A DNA stretch of 64,000 bases, from assembly GCA_015056365.1 (NCBI GenBank), contig SVGM01000011.1:43016-107015 (forward strand). Direction: 5' to 3'. Below, one piece after another: positions 7,328 to 16,870 of this stretch (positions are counted from its first letter, which is position 1; each line of letters begins with the position of its first letter). The position numbers and the translations under genes were made by a program. The notes beneath the pieces are model-generated. The model ran no database searches. It worked only from the letters and a program-made list of their open reading frames with translations, and was not told where the DNA came from. Origin of the DNA: Clostridiales bacterium (lineage in GTDB: Bacteria > Bacillota > Clostridia > Christensenellales > Aristaeellaceae).

Positions 7328-9916
7328 TTACCGGAGCACCAGTTCATTCCCGTTATGATCCACCATAACCTGCTGCCCCGGCAGTACCTCGCCGGCGACG
7401 ATGGCTCTGGCAAGCATGGTTTCCAGCTGGCTCTGCATGTACCGCTTGAGGGGACGGGCGCCGTAGACTGGGTCGAAGCCTGCTTCGGCGATGGCATCGA
7501 TGGCGGCGTCGGTCAGGTCGATGGTGATCTCCCTGGCTGCCAGCCGGGCCTGCAGCCCCTTCAGCATCAGGCCCACGATGGAGCGGATCTCGCTTTGCTC
7601 CAGCGGCTTGTAGAAGACGATGTCGTCGATGCGGTTGATGAACTCAGGGCGGAACTGGCTGCGCAGAAGGCGCATCACGTTGTCCCGGGCTTCCTGAGTA
7701 ATCTGGCCGCCCTCGATGCCCTCCAGAAGGAACTGGCTGCCCAGATTGGAGGTCATGATGATAATGGTGTTTTTAAAATCCACGGTGCGACCCTGGCTGT
7801 CGGTGATGCGGCCGTCGTCCAGCACCTGCAAAAGAATGTTGAACACGTCCGGGTGGGCTTTTTCCACCTCGTCCAAAAGCACCACGCAGTAGGGCTTGCG
7901 GCGTACGGCCTCGGTCAGCTGACCACCCTCGTCATAGCCCACGTATCCGGGAGGTGCACCAATGAGACGGCTGACGGAGAACTTCTCCATGTACTCGCTC
8001 ATGTCGATGCGCACCATGTTCTTTTCATCGTCGAACAGGGCCTGGGCAAGGGCTTTGGCCAGCTCGGTCTTGCCCACGCCGGTGGGGCCCAGGAACAGGA
8101 AGGAACCGATGGGGCGGTTTTCGTCGGCGATGCCAGCCCGGCTGCGCAGAATGGCCTCGGAGACCTTGCGCACCGCCTCGTCCTGACCGATGACCCGCTG
8201 GTGCAGCTGCTCGGGCAGACGAAGCAGCTTCTCCCGCTCGCCTTCCTTGAGGCGGGTGACAGGGATGCCCGTCCAGCGGCTGATGATCCGGGCGATCTCC
8301 TCGTCGGTCACCTTGTCCCGAAGCAGGGTGGCGGATTTTTGGTCGGCTTCCTCTTCCAGCAGCTGCAATTCCTGCTGAAGCTGGGGCAGACGGCCGTATT
8401 TCAGCTCGGCGGCCTTGCCCAGATCGTATTCCCGTTCGGCGGTGGCGATGTCTGCGTTGACCTGCTCCAGTTCCTCGCGCAGCTTCTGCACCCGTCCGAT
8501 GGCGTCTTTTTCGTTCTCCCAGCGAGCTTTCATTTCCACCATCTCGCTGCGCTGCTGGCTGAGCTCGCCTTCCAGCATTTCCAGACGGCGGCGGCTGCCT
8601 TCATCGGTTTCTTTTTTCAGTGCCGCCTGTTCGATTTCCAGCTGCATGATGCGGCGGCTGACCTGGTCCAGCTCGGCGGGCATGGAGTCGATCTCCGTGC
8701 GGATCATGGCGCAGGCCTCGTCCACCAGGTCGATGGCCTTGTCCGGCAGGAAGCGGTCGGTGATATAGCGGTTGGAAAGGGTGGCGGCGGCAATCAGCGC
8801 GCCATCCTGAATCTTTACGCCGTGGAACACCTCGTAGCGTTCCTTCAGGCCGCGCAGGATGGAAATGGTGTCCTCCACGGTGGGCTCGGTGACCATCACC
8901 GGCTGAAAGCGGCGTTCCAGCGCAGCATCTTTTTCGATATACTTACGGTACTCGTCCAGCGTAGTCGCGCCGATCAGGTGCAGCTCGCCCCTTGCCAGCA
9001 TGGGCTTGAGCAGGTTACCCGCATCCATGCTGCCCTCGGTCTTGCCTGCGCCCACGATGGTATGCAACTCGTCGATAAAGAGCAGAATCTGTCCTTCACT
9101 CTTTTTGATCTCCGCCAGCACGGCTTTCAGCCGTTCTTCGAATTCTCCACGGAACTTGGCGCCCGCGATCAGGCTACCCATGTCCAGACAGAACACCGTG
9201 CGTCCTTTCAGGCTTTCCGGCACGTCTCCCCGGACGATACGCTGGGCCAGTCCTTCGGCGATGGCCGTTTTGCCCACGCCCGGTTCGCCGATAAGCACAG
9301 GGTTATTCTTCGTTTTTCGGGACAGAATACGGATGACGGACCGAATCTCGTTATCCCGGCCGATCACCGGGTCCAGCTTTTGCTTCTTGGCCTGTGCGGT
9401 GAGATCCTGACCGTATTTGGTCAGCACGTCGTAGGTCTCCTCCGGGGTTTCACCAGTGACCCGGGCGTTGCCGCGGACGCTCTTGAGCACGGGCAGGAAG
9501 GTCTTTTCCGTGATGGCGTAGCTTTTCCAGATCTCCGCCATGGTACGGCTGGGCTTGTCCAGCAGACCCAGGAACAGGTGCTCCACGCTCAGGTACTCAT
9601 CCTTCATCTGCACAGCCCGCTCCCGGGCTTGGGCAAGGGCTTTTTCTGTATCGTTGTTGATATAGATCTTGTCCATCTCTCGGCCTGCGCCCATGACCTT
9701 GGGCAGGCGGGCGACGGCGGTTTCCAGCCGGGCGCGGATCTCCTCGGGCTGCTTGCCCATCTTGGTCAGAAGCTGGGGAATCAAGCCCTGGGGATCGCTG
9801 AGCAAAGCACAGGCCAAATGCTCCTGGGATACCTCTTGATTCTGGTACGTCACTGTCAGCTGCTGGGCTAGCTGAAGGGCTTCCCGGCTCTTTTCGGTGA
9901 ATTGCTGGTTGTTCAT
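7328..9916 (-). CDS. clpB: ClpB ATP-dependent disaggregase
   Basis: 862 residues, the usual ClpB length. Order: N-domain (about 1-145), first AAA+ domain with Walker [14 protein letters not shown] near 200 and Walker [10 protein letters not shown], the long coiled-coil M-domain (about 400-520) that distinguishes ClpB from ClpA and ClpC, and a second AAA+ domain with [14 protein letters not shown] near 600 and [13 protein letters not shown]. ClpB works with DnaK to rescue aggregated proteins in the cytoplasm. I chose start 9916 ([10 protein letters not shown]) because AAAGGAGG lies 8 nt upstream and matches the family N-terminus; a longer frame to 9952 overlaps this site. The upstream promoter carries a CtsR-like box. 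Confidence 0.97.
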   Translation of the reverse strand: MNNQQFTEKSREALQLAQQLTVTYQNQEVSQEHLACALLSDPQGLIPQLLTKMGKQPEEIRARLETAVARLPKVMGAGREMDKIYINNDTEKALAQARERAVQMKDEYLSVEHLFLGLLDKPSRTMAEIWKSYAITEKTFLPVLKSVRGNARVTGETPEETYDVLTKYGQDLTAQAKKQKLDPVIGRDNEIRSVIRILSRKTKNNPVLIGEPGVGKTAIAEGLAQRIVRGDVPESLKGRTVFCLDMGSLIAGAKFRGEFEERLKAVLAEIKKSEGQILLFIDELHTIVGAGKTEGSMDAGNLLKPMLARGELHLIGATTLDEYRKYIEKDAALERRFQPVMVTEPTVEDTISILRGLKERYEVFHGVKIQDGALIAAATLSNRYITDRFLPDKAIDLVDEACAMIRTEIDSMPAELDQVSRRIMQLEIEQAALKKETDEGSRRRLEMLEGELSQQRSEMVEMKARWENEKDAIGRVQKLREELEQVNADIATAEREYDLGKAAELKYGRLPQLQQELQLLEEEADQKSATLLRDKVTDEEIARIISRWTGIPVTRLKEGEREKLLRLPEQLHQRVIGQDEAVRKVSEAILRSRAGIADENRPIGSFLFLGPTGVGKTELAKALAQALFDDEKNMVRIDMSEYMEKFSVSRLIGAPPGYVGYDEGGQLTEAVRRKPYCVVLLDEVEKAHPDVFNILLQVLDDGRITDSQGRTVDFKNTIIIMTSNLGSQFLLEGIEGGQITQEARDNVMRLLRSQFRPEFINRIDDIVFYKPLEQSEIRSIVGLMLKGLQARLAAREITIDLTDAAIDAIAEAGFDPVYGARPLKRYMQSQLETMLARAIVAGEVLPGQQVMVDHNGNELVLR

Positions 9917-9990
9917 ATGGTCAGCCTCCTTTACAAACAACAAAACAGGCATTGCGTGTTTTTGTGAAAGTCAAATCAGGGAGAAATTTG

Positions 9991-10007
9991 TCTGACTATC
10001 TTTGACC
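9991..10007 (-). promoter_or_regulatory. CtsR operator-like heptamer repeat
   Basis: On the minus strand GGTCAAA-GAT-AGTCAGA matches the CtsR consensus RGTCAAA-NAN-RGTCAAA with one mismatch. It lies just downstream of the clpB -10 box, where a repressor would block initiation. CtsR control of clp genes is established in Firmicutes; no ctsR gene is in this window. Confidence 0.75.
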
Positions 10008-10016
10008 TTCGATTAC

Positions 10017-10044
10017 AGTATAGCAGATTTTGGAGGGATGTCAA
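10017..10044 (-). promoter_or_regulatory. clpB promoter
   Basis: Minus-strand TTGACA (10039-10044), 16-nt spacer, TATACT (10017-10022). The CtsR-like box covers the expected transcription start region. Confidence 0.8.
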
Positions 10045-10140
10045 GCGTTGCATGGAATTTCCTTGTTTCAGGAACCCCGTCGGCTGAGCAGCACAAACAG
10101 TATTTTCATTGTTTTGTTGCTCAAGTTCCAAAAATTTTTC

Positions 10141-10169
10141 TTTGCCAAAGGCCTAATATGCTGTATAAT
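10141..10169 (+). promoter_or_regulatory. Promoter of the CofE-like gene
   Basis: TTTGCC (10141-10146), 17-nt spacer, TATAAT (10164-10169). It lies 60 nt before the ATG of the CofE-like gene. The rest of the 9917-10231 spacer holds the clpB control sites and nothing else I can see. Confidence 0.7.
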
Positions 10170-10231
10170 ATTTCGGGAAAAAACCAAACGGGATTTTCCG
10201 TTAACTCTTTTTCCCTAAGGAGTGGTTTTTC

Positions 10232-11428
10232 ATGAGCCGTATGATCGGAACTGTCTCCATGGGCGTGCGCGCGCCTATCATTCGCCAGGGCGACGACCTG
10301 GCTGCTATCGTGGTGGATTCCATCCAGCAGGCCATCGCTGAGGGTAGCATCACCCCCCGTGACCGGGACGTGGTCGCCATGACCGAGGCCATCGTAGCCC
10401 GCGCTCAGGGCAACTATGCCTCCGTGGACGCCATCGCTGAGGACGTGCGTCAGAAGCTGGGCGGCGAAACCGTGGGCGTGATCTTCCCCATTTTGAGCCG
10501 CAACCGTTTTGCTATTTGCCTGCGCGGCATCGCCAAGGGCTGCAAAAAGATCGTGCTGATGCTGTCCTACCCCTCCGACGAAGTGGGCAACCACCTCATC
10601 GATTGGGATCTGATGGACAAGAACAACGTAGACCCCTACAAGGACGTGCTCTCCGAGGAGCAGTACCGCGCCATGTTCGGCTACATCAAGCATCCCTTCA
10701 CGGGCGTTGACTATGTGGAATACTACGGCAACCTGATCCGTGAGTGCGGCGCCGAGTGCGAGATCGTCTTTGCCAACGATCCCCGCGCCATCCTCAGCTA
10801 TACCAAGAATGTGCTCAACTGCGACATTCACACCCGCCAGCGCACCAAGCGTCTGCTCAAGGCCGCCGGTGCTGAGCGTGTTTTCGGTCTGGATGAGATC
10901 ATGACTGAATCTGTGAATGGCAGCGGTTTCAACGCCCGCTACGGCCTCCTGGGCTCCAACAAGTCCACCGAGGACACCGTCAAGCTGTTCCCCCGGGAGT
11001 GCCAGGATCTGGTGGAGGATATTCAGGCCCGTCTGCTGACCCTCACCGGCAAGCACATCGAGGTCATGGTCTACGGCGACGGCGCGTTCAAGGATCCTGT
11101 GGGCAAGATCTGGGAGCTGGCTGACCCGGTGGTCTCCCCGGCTTACACCGCCGGTCTGGAGGGCACCCCCAACGAGCTGAAGCTTAAGTACCTGGCCGAC
11201 AACGACTTCGCAGGCCTCTCCGGCGAAGCGCTCCGAGACGCCATCCGCGGCGCGATCCAGCAGAAGGACGGCTCCAGCCTGGTGGGCAAGATGGCCGCTC
11301 AGGGTACCACCCCCCGCCGCCTGACCGACCTGATCGGTTCTCTGTGTGACCTGACCAGCGGCTCCGGCGACAAGGGCACTCCCATCGTGTACATTCAGGG
11401 CTACTTTGATAACTATACCAACGACTGA
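10232..11428 (+). CDS. CofE-like (coenzyme F420-0:L-glutamate ligase family) protein
   Basis: 398 residues. The N-terminal region (VRAPIIRQGDDLAAIV, then DRDVVAMTEAIVARAQG) matches the CofE fold, in which GTP-dependent enzymes add glutamate to F420-0. Clostridia carry many CofE relatives although most lack F420, so the true substrate is probably different and unknown. The protein is longer than archaeal CofE (about 250 residues); the extra C-terminal part (about 250-398) has no motif I recognise. AAGGAG lies about 10 nt before the ATG. A terminator follows, then a nitroreductase gene, a pairing that recalls the two domains of actinobacterial FbiB. Confidence 0.8.
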   Translation: MSRMIGTVSMGVRAPIIRQGDDLAAIVVDSIQQAIAEGSITPRDRDVVAMTEAIVARAQGNYASVDAIAEDVRQKLGGETVGVIFPILSRNRFAICLRGIAKGCKKIVLMLSYPSDEVGNHLIDWDLMDKNNVDPYKDVLSEEQYRAMFGYIKHPFTGVDYVEYYGNLIRECGAECEIVFANDPRAILSYTKNVLNCDIHTRQRTKRLLKAAGAERVFGLDEIMTESVNGSGFNARYGLLGSNKSTEDTVKLFPRECQDLVEDIQARLLTLTGKHIEVMVYGDGAFKDPVGKIWELADPVVSPAYTAGLEGTPNELKLKYLADNDFAGLSGEALRDAIRGAIQQKDGSSLVGKMAAQGTTPRRLTDLIGSLCDLTSGSGDKGTPIVYIQGYFDNYTND

Positions 11429-11437
11429 TAATCTATG

Positions 11438-11466
11438 GGCCGGCGCAACTCGCCGGCCTGTTTTCA
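11438..11466 (+). terminator. Terminator after the CofE-like gene
   Basis: GGCCGGCG (11438-11445), CAACT loop, CGCCGGCC (11451-11458), then TGTTTTC. Confidence 0.85.
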
Positions 11467-11512
11467 TAAGCTGCCCTGCGGCGGCTGTCTTGCGTGACGA
11501 AAGGAGAACACC

Positions 11513-12244
11513 ATGGAACTGAAAGAGATGATCACGAAGCGCAAATCCACCCGTAATCTCACCGATGAGCCGGTGAGCGGGGAAATCCTTGCCAAGATCC
11601 GTGCCTTTATGGATCAGGCCAAGCCCCTGTTCCCGGAAATTAAGGTGCACGCCGAGATCGTGGACGCGTCGGAAGTGCGCTGCATGCAGCCGTGGAAAAC
11701 GCCGCATTTTATCGCTGTGTATACCGAGGACAGCAAGGATGCGCTCATCAACGTGGGCTTTCTGTTCCAGCAGGTGGATCTGTACATCCAGTCCCTGGGG
11801 CTGGGCGTATGCTGGGTAGGCATGGGCAAGCCCCGCAAGGACTCCGAAGCCGCCAATGCCGCCGGCCTGACCTTTGCCATTCTGCTGCCCTTCGGCCATG
11901 GTCAAACCGAGGTGTGGCGCGACAGCCTGGATCAGTTCAGCCGAAAGCCCCTTGCAGAGATCGCCGATCAGGCCGATCCTCGGCTGGAGCCGGTGCGTCT
12001 GGCTCCCTCGGCCACCAATTCCCAGCCCTGGTATTTCACCCATGCGGGCGATCAGCTCCATGTGTATCAGGTCATTCAGGGGCCGCTGAAGCGCATGACC
12101 CTGGGCAAGATGAACTGCATCGATATGGGCATCGGCCTGTGCCATCTGGCCCTCACCGGGGAGAGCGAATTTGCGCTGATCCGCCTGGCGGATGCGCCCC
12201 AGCTGGACGGTTACGAGTACATCGGCACCGTGCCTGCCAAGTAA
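11513..12244 (+). CDS. Nitroreductase-family protein
   Basis: 243 residues. The start MELKEMITKRKSTRNLTDEPV is typical of FMN-binding nitroreductases, where the Arg-Ser/Thr-x-Arg segment contacts FMN phosphate. The later LAPSATNSQPWYF is the second hallmark, and LGLGVCWVGMG forms part of the core. These enzymes reduce nitro groups, quinones or flavins with NAD(P)H; the substrate cannot be read here. The order of elements is unusual: the APSATNSQPW segment comes late (about residue 165) rather than near residue 40 as in short nitroreductases, as in the longer two-lobe members of the family. AAGGAG precedes the ATG. Confidence 0.85.
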   Translation: MELKEMITKRKSTRNLTDEPVSGEILAKIRAFMDQAKPLFPEIKVHAEIVDASEVRCMQPWKTPHFIAVYTEDSKDALINVGFLFQQVDLYIQSLGLGVCWVGMGKPRKDSEAANAAGLTFAILLPFGHGQTEVWRDSLDQFSRKPLAEIADQADPRLEPVRLAPSATNSQPWYFTHAGDQLHVYQVIQGPLKRMTLGKMNCIDMGIGLCHLALTGESEFALIRLADAPQLDGYEYIGTVPAK

Positions 12245-12290
12245 ACAAACGGCCGGGAGAATTTCCGCGCCAAACGCACATCATCAAAAA

Positions 12291-12335
12291 CGCCCCCGGC
12301 GGCAGAATGAACACTGCCGCCGGGGGCGCTTTTTG
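12291..12335. terminator. Strong bidirectional terminator
   Basis: A perfect 15-bp GC-rich stem (12291-12305 with 12314-12328, 8-nt loop) is preceded by an A-run and followed by CTTTTTG. It separates the convergent nitroreductase and flavodoxin genes. Confidence 0.95.
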
Positions 12336-12374
12336 CATTGCAGGGCGTCGCTCTTAGGGGGAGCGCCCATGCGC

Positions 12375-12926
12375 TTATTTCACCAGCTGCTTGCCTGCCT
12401 CAAAGGCTCGCTCCAGCATCTCTTTGGGAATGGTATAGCCGGGCTCCACGTCGCCGTAGACCAGCAGACTGTCCACCAGCTCCCAGCCGATGCCGCGCAG
12501 GAAGCCGTCGGTGGAGTCGATGGCGCTGCGGAAGCGGGTATCGTCTGGATTGGCCTGGGCATAGACCGTTACCGCGCGCTTGCCGGGCAGGCGGGGAACA
12601 AAGCCGTCGCCGTACATGGGATACATCCGGTCCAGCCACAGCTTGCCCTGGCCGCTGATGGCGCCGAAATAGATGGGAAATCCGGCGACCACGCCGTCTG
12701 CTTCCCGGATGTCCTCATACATGGGGGCGAGTTTGTCACGGGTCTGACAGCCTTCGTGGGTGCGGCAGTAGAAACAGCCCTGACAGCCCTTTACGCCCTC
12801 TTCGTTCAGATCGTAAACGATGGTTTCCGCGCCGGCGGACCTTGCGCCCTGAAGCACCTGCTCGATCAGCTGCGCAGTAAAGCCGCCCCTGCGGGGGCTG
12901 CCTAGAAATGCGATCACTTTGCTCAT
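12375..12926 (-). CDS. Flavodoxin-like NAD(P)H-dependent FMN reductase
   Basis: 183 residues. MSKVIAFLGSPRRGGFT is the FMN-phosphate-binding start of the NADPH-dependent FMN reductase family, and GCQGCFYCRTHEGCQTRD is the cysteine-rich segment seen in the IsfD/flavodoxin-like members. VVAGFPIYFGAISGQGKLWLDR contains the second flavin loop. It probably reduces flavins, quinones or iron-sulfur partners in the cytoplasm. Start 12926 was chosen because AGGAGGG sits 8 nt upstream; upstream in-frame codons run through the preceding gene and are out of context. It follows the effector-binding gene by 26 nt. Confidence 0.88.
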   Translation of the reverse strand: MSKVIAFLGSPRRGGFTAQLIEQVLQGARSAGAETIVYDLNEEGVKGCQGCFYCRTHEGCQTRDKLAPMYEDIREADGVVAGFPIYFGAISGQGKLWLDRMYPMYGDGFVPRLPGKRAVTVYAQANPDDTRFRSAIDSTDGFLRGIGWELVDSLLVYGDVEPGYTIPKEMLERAFEAGKQLVK

Positions 12927-12952
12927 GGTGTTTCCCTCCTGTGTGTGTTCCA

Positions 12953-13420
12953 TTACAGCCGGGAGATGGGGAAGAACAGATAGCTCTTTCCGGTCTCGGG
13001 ACAGATGAAATCCTGTACCGCGCCTGCCAGAGGGATCTGCTCCTGCTCCAGCTGGGCAATCCCATTGGCAAAGGCGTCCGGCTGATCGGCTTCGGTGTAG
13101 AGGTAGGCAAAGGCCGGCACGATCCATTTCACCCATCCGGCAGGCGGCTCTGCGTCCAGCTCCGTTTCCACCCCGGCCAGATACAGACCGCGGGTGAAGT
13201 TGTCCTCCCAGGGGCAGAATTGGCGGTTCATGTCGGTCATGGCGCCCCAGAAGCCGGCAGGCTGGCCGTTTTCCATCCGCTTGGCCAGGGGTTCTACCTC
13301 CGGGAAACGGGCGTTGGCGTCTGCCCACAGGCGCTGAACGAATCCCTCGCCATCCAGGGTGGAGCCCTCCCTACCAATGACGGCAAAGGCGGGTTTTTCG
13401 CAGCGGTGCAGTTCCATCAT
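12953..13420 (-). CDS. GyrI-like/AraC effector-binding domain protein
   Basis: 155 residues made of a single small-molecule-binding domain of the AraC effector-binding (GyrI-like, SOUL-related) class, recognisable from FAVIGREGST at the start and WVKWIVPAFAYLYTE and PDAFANGIAQLEQEQIPLAG in the second half. No DNA-binding domain is attached, so it is a free-standing ligand-binding protein. AAAGGAG precedes two adjacent ATG codons (13420, 13417). It lies 11 nt after the recD2 stop. Confidence 0.75.
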   Translation of the reverse strand: MMELHRCEKPAFAVIGREGSTLDGEGFVQRLWADANARFPEVEPLAKRMENGQPAGFWGAMTDMNRQFCPWEDNFTRGLYLAGVETELDAEPPAGWVKWIVPAFAYLYTEADQPDAFANGIAQLEQEQIPLAGAVQDFICPETGKSYLFFPISRL

Positions 13421-13431
13421 GCAGTCTCCTT

Positions 13432-15666
13432 TTATACGTTAGTGGTCATCAGCCGCTGCTTGAGGGTGGTGTAGCGGGCGGCGATGTGGTTGTTGTCCAC
13501 CATTTGTTTGATGACTTCCTCCCGGCCTACCAGTACCACCAGGTGACGGGCGCGGGTGAGGGCGGTGTAGAGCAGGTTGCGAACCAGCAGCATGGGCGGG
13601 CCACCCACCACGGGCATCACCACCACAGGGAACTCGCTGCCCTGGCTTTTGTGTACGGTGAGGCAGTAGGCCAGCTCCAGGGAATCCAGCTGCTGCTTTT
13701 GGTAGGTGGCGTAGCGGTCGTCGTCAAAGCACACGGTAAGCATATGCTCCGCAGGGTCGATATGCTCGATGTAGCCCACGTCGCCGTTGAATACGCCTGC
13801 GCCGTCGTCAAAGCCGTAAGGGGTTTTGCGCTTGTATTCCAGCTGATAGTCGTTCTTGGTCTGGATCACTTTGTCGCCCACGCGGAACTCGGTATCCCCG
13901 TGAAGGATACTGTCCTGGCCGGGGCGTTCCGGGTTGAGGGCAGCCTGAAGCAGCTTGTTGAGATTAAGCGCGCCGCAGTCGCCTTTTTTGGTGGGGGTCA
14001 GCACCTGGATGGTGCGCACCGCCTCGCTGCGCCATTGGCCCTCGGGAAAGCGCAGGTACTTGGGCAGGCGGGTTTGAAGCAGCTGACAGATGGTCTGGGC
14101 GGCTTCGCTCTGGGCAACCTTGCGCTCAAAGAAAAAGTCGGTTTCCCGGGTTTTGAGTACGGGCAGCTCACCGTTGTTGATGCGGTGGGCGTTGAGGACG
14201 ATCATGCTGCTTTCGTCCTGACGGAAGATGTCGCACAGGCGAACGCAGGGCACGGCGTCGCTTTCCAGAATATCGTGGAGCACATTGCCGGCGCCCACGC
14301 TGGGCAGCTGATCGGCGTCGCCCACCAGGATCAGGCGGGTGCCCGGGAGAATGGCGCGCAAAAGGCCGCGCATCAGTACCACGTCCACCATGCTCATCTC
14401 GTCCACAATCAGGCAGTCGCATTCCAGGGGATAGTCCTGGCTTCGGGCAAAGGTTTCGGAATCGCCGCCGTATTCCAGAAGGCGGTGAATGGTCTTTGCT
14501 TCCTCGCCCGTGGCTTCACTCATGCGCTTGGCGGCGCGACCGGTGGGGGCGCAGAGCAGGATGTCGTTGTCCTCCTTGAGCAGGGAGAGGATGCAGCGGA
14601 TAATGGTGGTTTTACCGGTGCCGGGGCCGCCGGTGATGACCAGCACGCCCTCCTCCACGGCGCTGCGGATGGCCTTCTTCTGCATGGCGCTGAAGGTAAC
14701 GCCCTGCTCGTTTTCATAGGCGGCGATGCGCTGGGGCAGGCCGGTGACCTTTTTGTAGGGGCGCGCCTCCATCAGGTAGTGCAGCCGAAGGGCGATCTCG
14801 TTTTCCGCGTGGAAATACAGCGGCAGGCACACGCCGTCTTCGCAGCCGGGCATGGTGAAGCCGATGAGCATTTTCTCAAGCAGCGCTTGGGTGATCTGCC
14901 GGTCCACCAGATCCTCATCCGCGCGCAGCATAGCCGCAGCGCGTTCCCGAAGGACGGGGTGGGGCAGGTAGGTATGGCCTGCGCCGCCTGCGGACTCGGA
15001 CAGCAGATAGAACAGCGCGGCGCGAATACGGTGCTCGCTCATGGGATCGACGCCCATGCTCAGGGCGATGCGGTCGGCGGTGAGGAAACCCACGCCGTCG
15101 ATGTCGGTGACCATGCGGTAGGGGTTCTGGCGGATCAATTCAACGGTGTTTTCGCCGTAGTATTTGCCGATGCGCATGGCCAGATTGGGGCTGATGCCGT
15201 AGTTTTGCAAAAAGACCATCACCCGGCGCATGCCCATCTGCTCGGTGTAGCTTTCGATGATCATGGCGGCCTTTTTGGGGCCTATGCCGGAGATCTCCGT
15301 CAGGCGCTCGGGGTGCTCGTCCAGCACGTCCATGGCGCTCTCGCCAAAATGCTGCACGATCAGCTTGGCGGTGGCGGGCCCGATGCCGCGGATGAGGCCG
15401 GAACCCAGGTACTTTTCGATGGCGGTTTTGCCGGTGGGCGGTGTGATGGTACAACGGGTGGCGCTGAACTGCCGCCCGTAGACCGGATGCTCTGTCCAGC
15501 GGCCTTCAAAGGTGACGTTTTCGCCGGGGCTCAGCTCCGGCATCACGCCTACCACGGTATGCTCCGTGCGGCCGACCACCGCATGCAGCACGGTGTAGCC
15601 GTTATCCTCGTTGCGGAAGGTGGTATCCTGCACCACGGCGACAAGCTGTTCCAGTTCCTGTTGCAT
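13432..15666 (-). CDS. recD2: RecD2-type 5'-3' DNA helicase
   Basis: 744 residues. Order: an N-terminal OB-like domain (about 1-90), tandem helix-hairpin-helix segments (ISGIGPKKAAMII near 125 and DIDGVGFLTADRIAL near 190), and a superfamily 1B helicase core with Walker A VITGGPGTGKTT near 342, motif II CLIVDEMSM near 420 and the C-terminal LAYCLTVHKSQGSEF. This is the stand-alone RecD2 of bacteria without RecBC, which unwinds DNA 5' to 3' and is linked to replication fork and mismatch-repair processes. AAAGGAGG lies 8 nt before the ATG. It probably shares a transcript with the acyltransferase upstream (34 nt gap). Confidence 0.95.
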   Translation of the reverse strand: MQQELEQLVAVVQDTTFRNEDNGYTVLHAVVGRTEHTVVGVMPELSPGENVTFEGRWTEHPVYGRQFSATRCTITPPTGKTAIEKYLGSGLIRGIGPATAKLIVQHFGESAMDVLDEHPERLTEISGIGPKKAAMIIESYTEQMGMRRVMVFLQNYGISPNLAMRIGKYYGENTVELIRQNPYRMVTDIDGVGFLTADRIALSMGVDPMSEHRIRAALFYLLSESAGGAGHTYLPHPVLRERAAAMLRADEDLVDRQITQALLEKMLIGFTMPGCEDGVCLPLYFHAENEIALRLHYLMEARPYKKVTGLPQRIAAYENEQGVTFSAMQKKAIRSAVEEGVLVITGGPGTGKTTIIRCILSLLKEDNDILLCAPTGRAAKRMSEATGEEAKTIHRLLEYGGDSETFARSQDYPLECDCLIVDEMSMVDVVLMRGLLRAILPGTRLILVGDADQLPSVGAGNVLHDILESDAVPCVRLCDIFRQDESSMIVLNAHRINNGELPVLKTRETDFFFERKVAQSEAAQTICQLLQTRLPKYLRFPEGQWRSEAVRTIQVLTPTKKGDCGALNLNKLLQAALNPERPGQDSILHGDTEFRVGDKVIQTKNDYQLEYKRKTPYGFDDGAGVFNGDVGYIEHIDPAEHMLTVCFDDDRYATYQKQQLDSLELAYCLTVHKSQGSEFPVVVMPVVGGPPMLLVRNLLYTALTRARHLVVLVGREEVIKQMVDNNHIAARYTTLKQRLMTTNV

Positions 15667-15700
15667 GGGATCCCCCTCCTTTCAGTATTTCGGATGCGCG

Positions 15701-16741
15701 TCAGGCAGCGCCGGATGGCGGCACGGATCGGCTGAGGTGGGTGGGCTTGCGCAGCCCGGTCAGCGCATGGTAGAGCCAGGGCGTAAGCCAGCGCAGCACA
15801 GCCGCCATAAGCAGCGCCATGGCGGCGCAAAGGATCGGCAGCAGCAAATGGGAGAGCACAAAGGCGCGCTGGCCCTGCCCGAAGATCCACAGGTATATCT
15901 TCACGGCGTAGCGCTCCACCAGCAGGTGGGAACAGTACAGGAAAAAGGCAGCGCCGATCCACCAGGGAGGATCGGAAAAGCGGATGAAGATATCAGCCAG
16001 CATCCACAACAGAAACGGCGAAAGAATCCAGAAGAAAGAATAAAAGAAGGGATGGATGCGCCTGAGCCAGCCAAGAAGGAGCAACAGCCCGACTGCGGCT
16101 GCGTAGATCCACCAGTACCTTTTTCCCGGCACCTTTTCAAACCGGGGCATCTGATCCATGCCTACGTAGCAGCCTGCCAGAAAGACGGGCAGCCAGTAAA
16201 GCACCGAGGTATAGGGCAGATTTGCAGCAGTAATGGCGTTCAGTGCCATCAGCACCGCTGCAGCCAGCAGCGCCGGCCAGCGCTTGCGCACGCACCACAT
16301 CAGCACCGGATAGAGCATCGTCAAAAGAAACAGGGTGCGCAGAAACCAGAAGATATAGAATTCCGGCCCGGTTTGGATCCACGTCCAAAGCTGCGCAAGG
16401 GAGGGGATCACCACCCGGCCATCGGTCAGGGACGTGCGAACAAAGCGGACGAGCAGATAAACCACCGTCCACAGCACATAGGGGACGGCCAGGGTCTGCA
16501 GTTTGCGCAGCATGATCTGCTTCCAGCTTCGCTCCCGGACGCTGTGCATTAGCAGCACGGCGGACAGAAAGAAAAATGTGGGGATCGCAGCATCGGCAAT
16601 ATCGCGCATCCATTGGTGAAAACGGGCAAGCCAGGGCGCGGAAATCACAAAATACGAGGAGAAGACCGTATGCAGCGCGATGACCAGCAGCGCGCAGGCA
16701 AACTGCAGATAGCTGATCTTGCGTGACGTGCTTTGAAGCAT
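15701..16741 (-). CDS. Acyltransferase-3 family membrane protein
   Basis: 346 residues with about ten hydrophobic segments. The opening KISYLQFACALLVIALHT carries the family's first helix with the conserved histidine, followed by IPTFFFLSAVLLM. Such proteins move acetyl or other acyl groups onto cell-surface sugars. Start 16741 (MLQSTS) is favoured because AAAGGAAGAGGAG ends right before it; a longer frame starting at 16762 overlaps this site. A TTGACT-17-CATAAT promoter lies upstream. The acceptor is unknown; neighbouring recD2 gives no hint. Confidence 0.85.
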   Translation of the reverse strand: MLQSTSRKISYLQFACALLVIALHTVFSSYFVISAPWLARFHQWMRDIADAAIPTFFFLSAVLLMHSVRERSWKQIMLRKLQTLAVPYVLWTVVYLLVRFVRTSLTDGRVVIPSLAQLWTWIQTGPEFYIFWFLRTLFLLTMLYPVLMWCVRKRWPALLAAAVLMALNAITAANLPYTSVLYWLPVFLAGCYVGMDQMPRFEKVPGKRYWWIYAAAVGLLLLLGWLRRIHPFFYSFFWILSPFLLWMLADIFIRFSDPPWWIGAAFFLYCSHLLVERYAVKIYLWIFGQGQRAFVLSHLLLPILCAAMALLMAAVLRWLTPWLYHALTGLRKPTHLSRSVPPSGAA

Positions 16742-16782
16742 GCTCCTCTTCCTTTCCCGCAAAAAACTGAGGCGTATCTTTT

Positions 16783-16811
16783 ATTATGGAGGCATTCCGT
16801 AAGAAAGTCAA
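16783..16811 (-). promoter_or_regulatory. Promoter of the acyltransferase-recD2 group
   Basis: Minus-strand TTGACT (16806-16811), 17-nt spacer, CATAAT (16783-16788). Confidence 0.6.
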
Positions 16812-16841
16812 CTGCCGTGAATACGACAATGCCATGCTTTG

Positions 16842-16870
16842 CACAGTACCTTGACAGACGAGGTACTGTG
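16842..16870 (+). promoter_or_regulatory. Inverted-repeat operator of padR
   Basis: CACAGTACCT (16842-16851) and AGGTACTGTG (16861-16870) are perfect 10-bp inverted arms with a 9-nt spacer. They flank and overlap the -35 box of the padR promoter, so binding would block transcription. PadR proteins commonly repress their own operons through such palindromes. Confidence 0.8.

Noticed and set aside
7169..9871. Very long open frame on the plus strand opposite clpB, and similar frames opposite pheT (24774-27503), the L,D-transpeptidase (100-1692), recD2 (13486-15735) and hsdR (56736-59450)
   Set aside because: They mirror the codon pattern of the GC-rich gene on the other strand, have no ribosome sites at their starts, and encode no recognisable domain; the opposite strands carry clear proteins.
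12953..13328. In-frame extension of the flavodoxin gene through its upstream neighbour
   Set aside because: The extension runs across the effector-binding gene in another frame, and a strong ribosome site marks the start at 12926.
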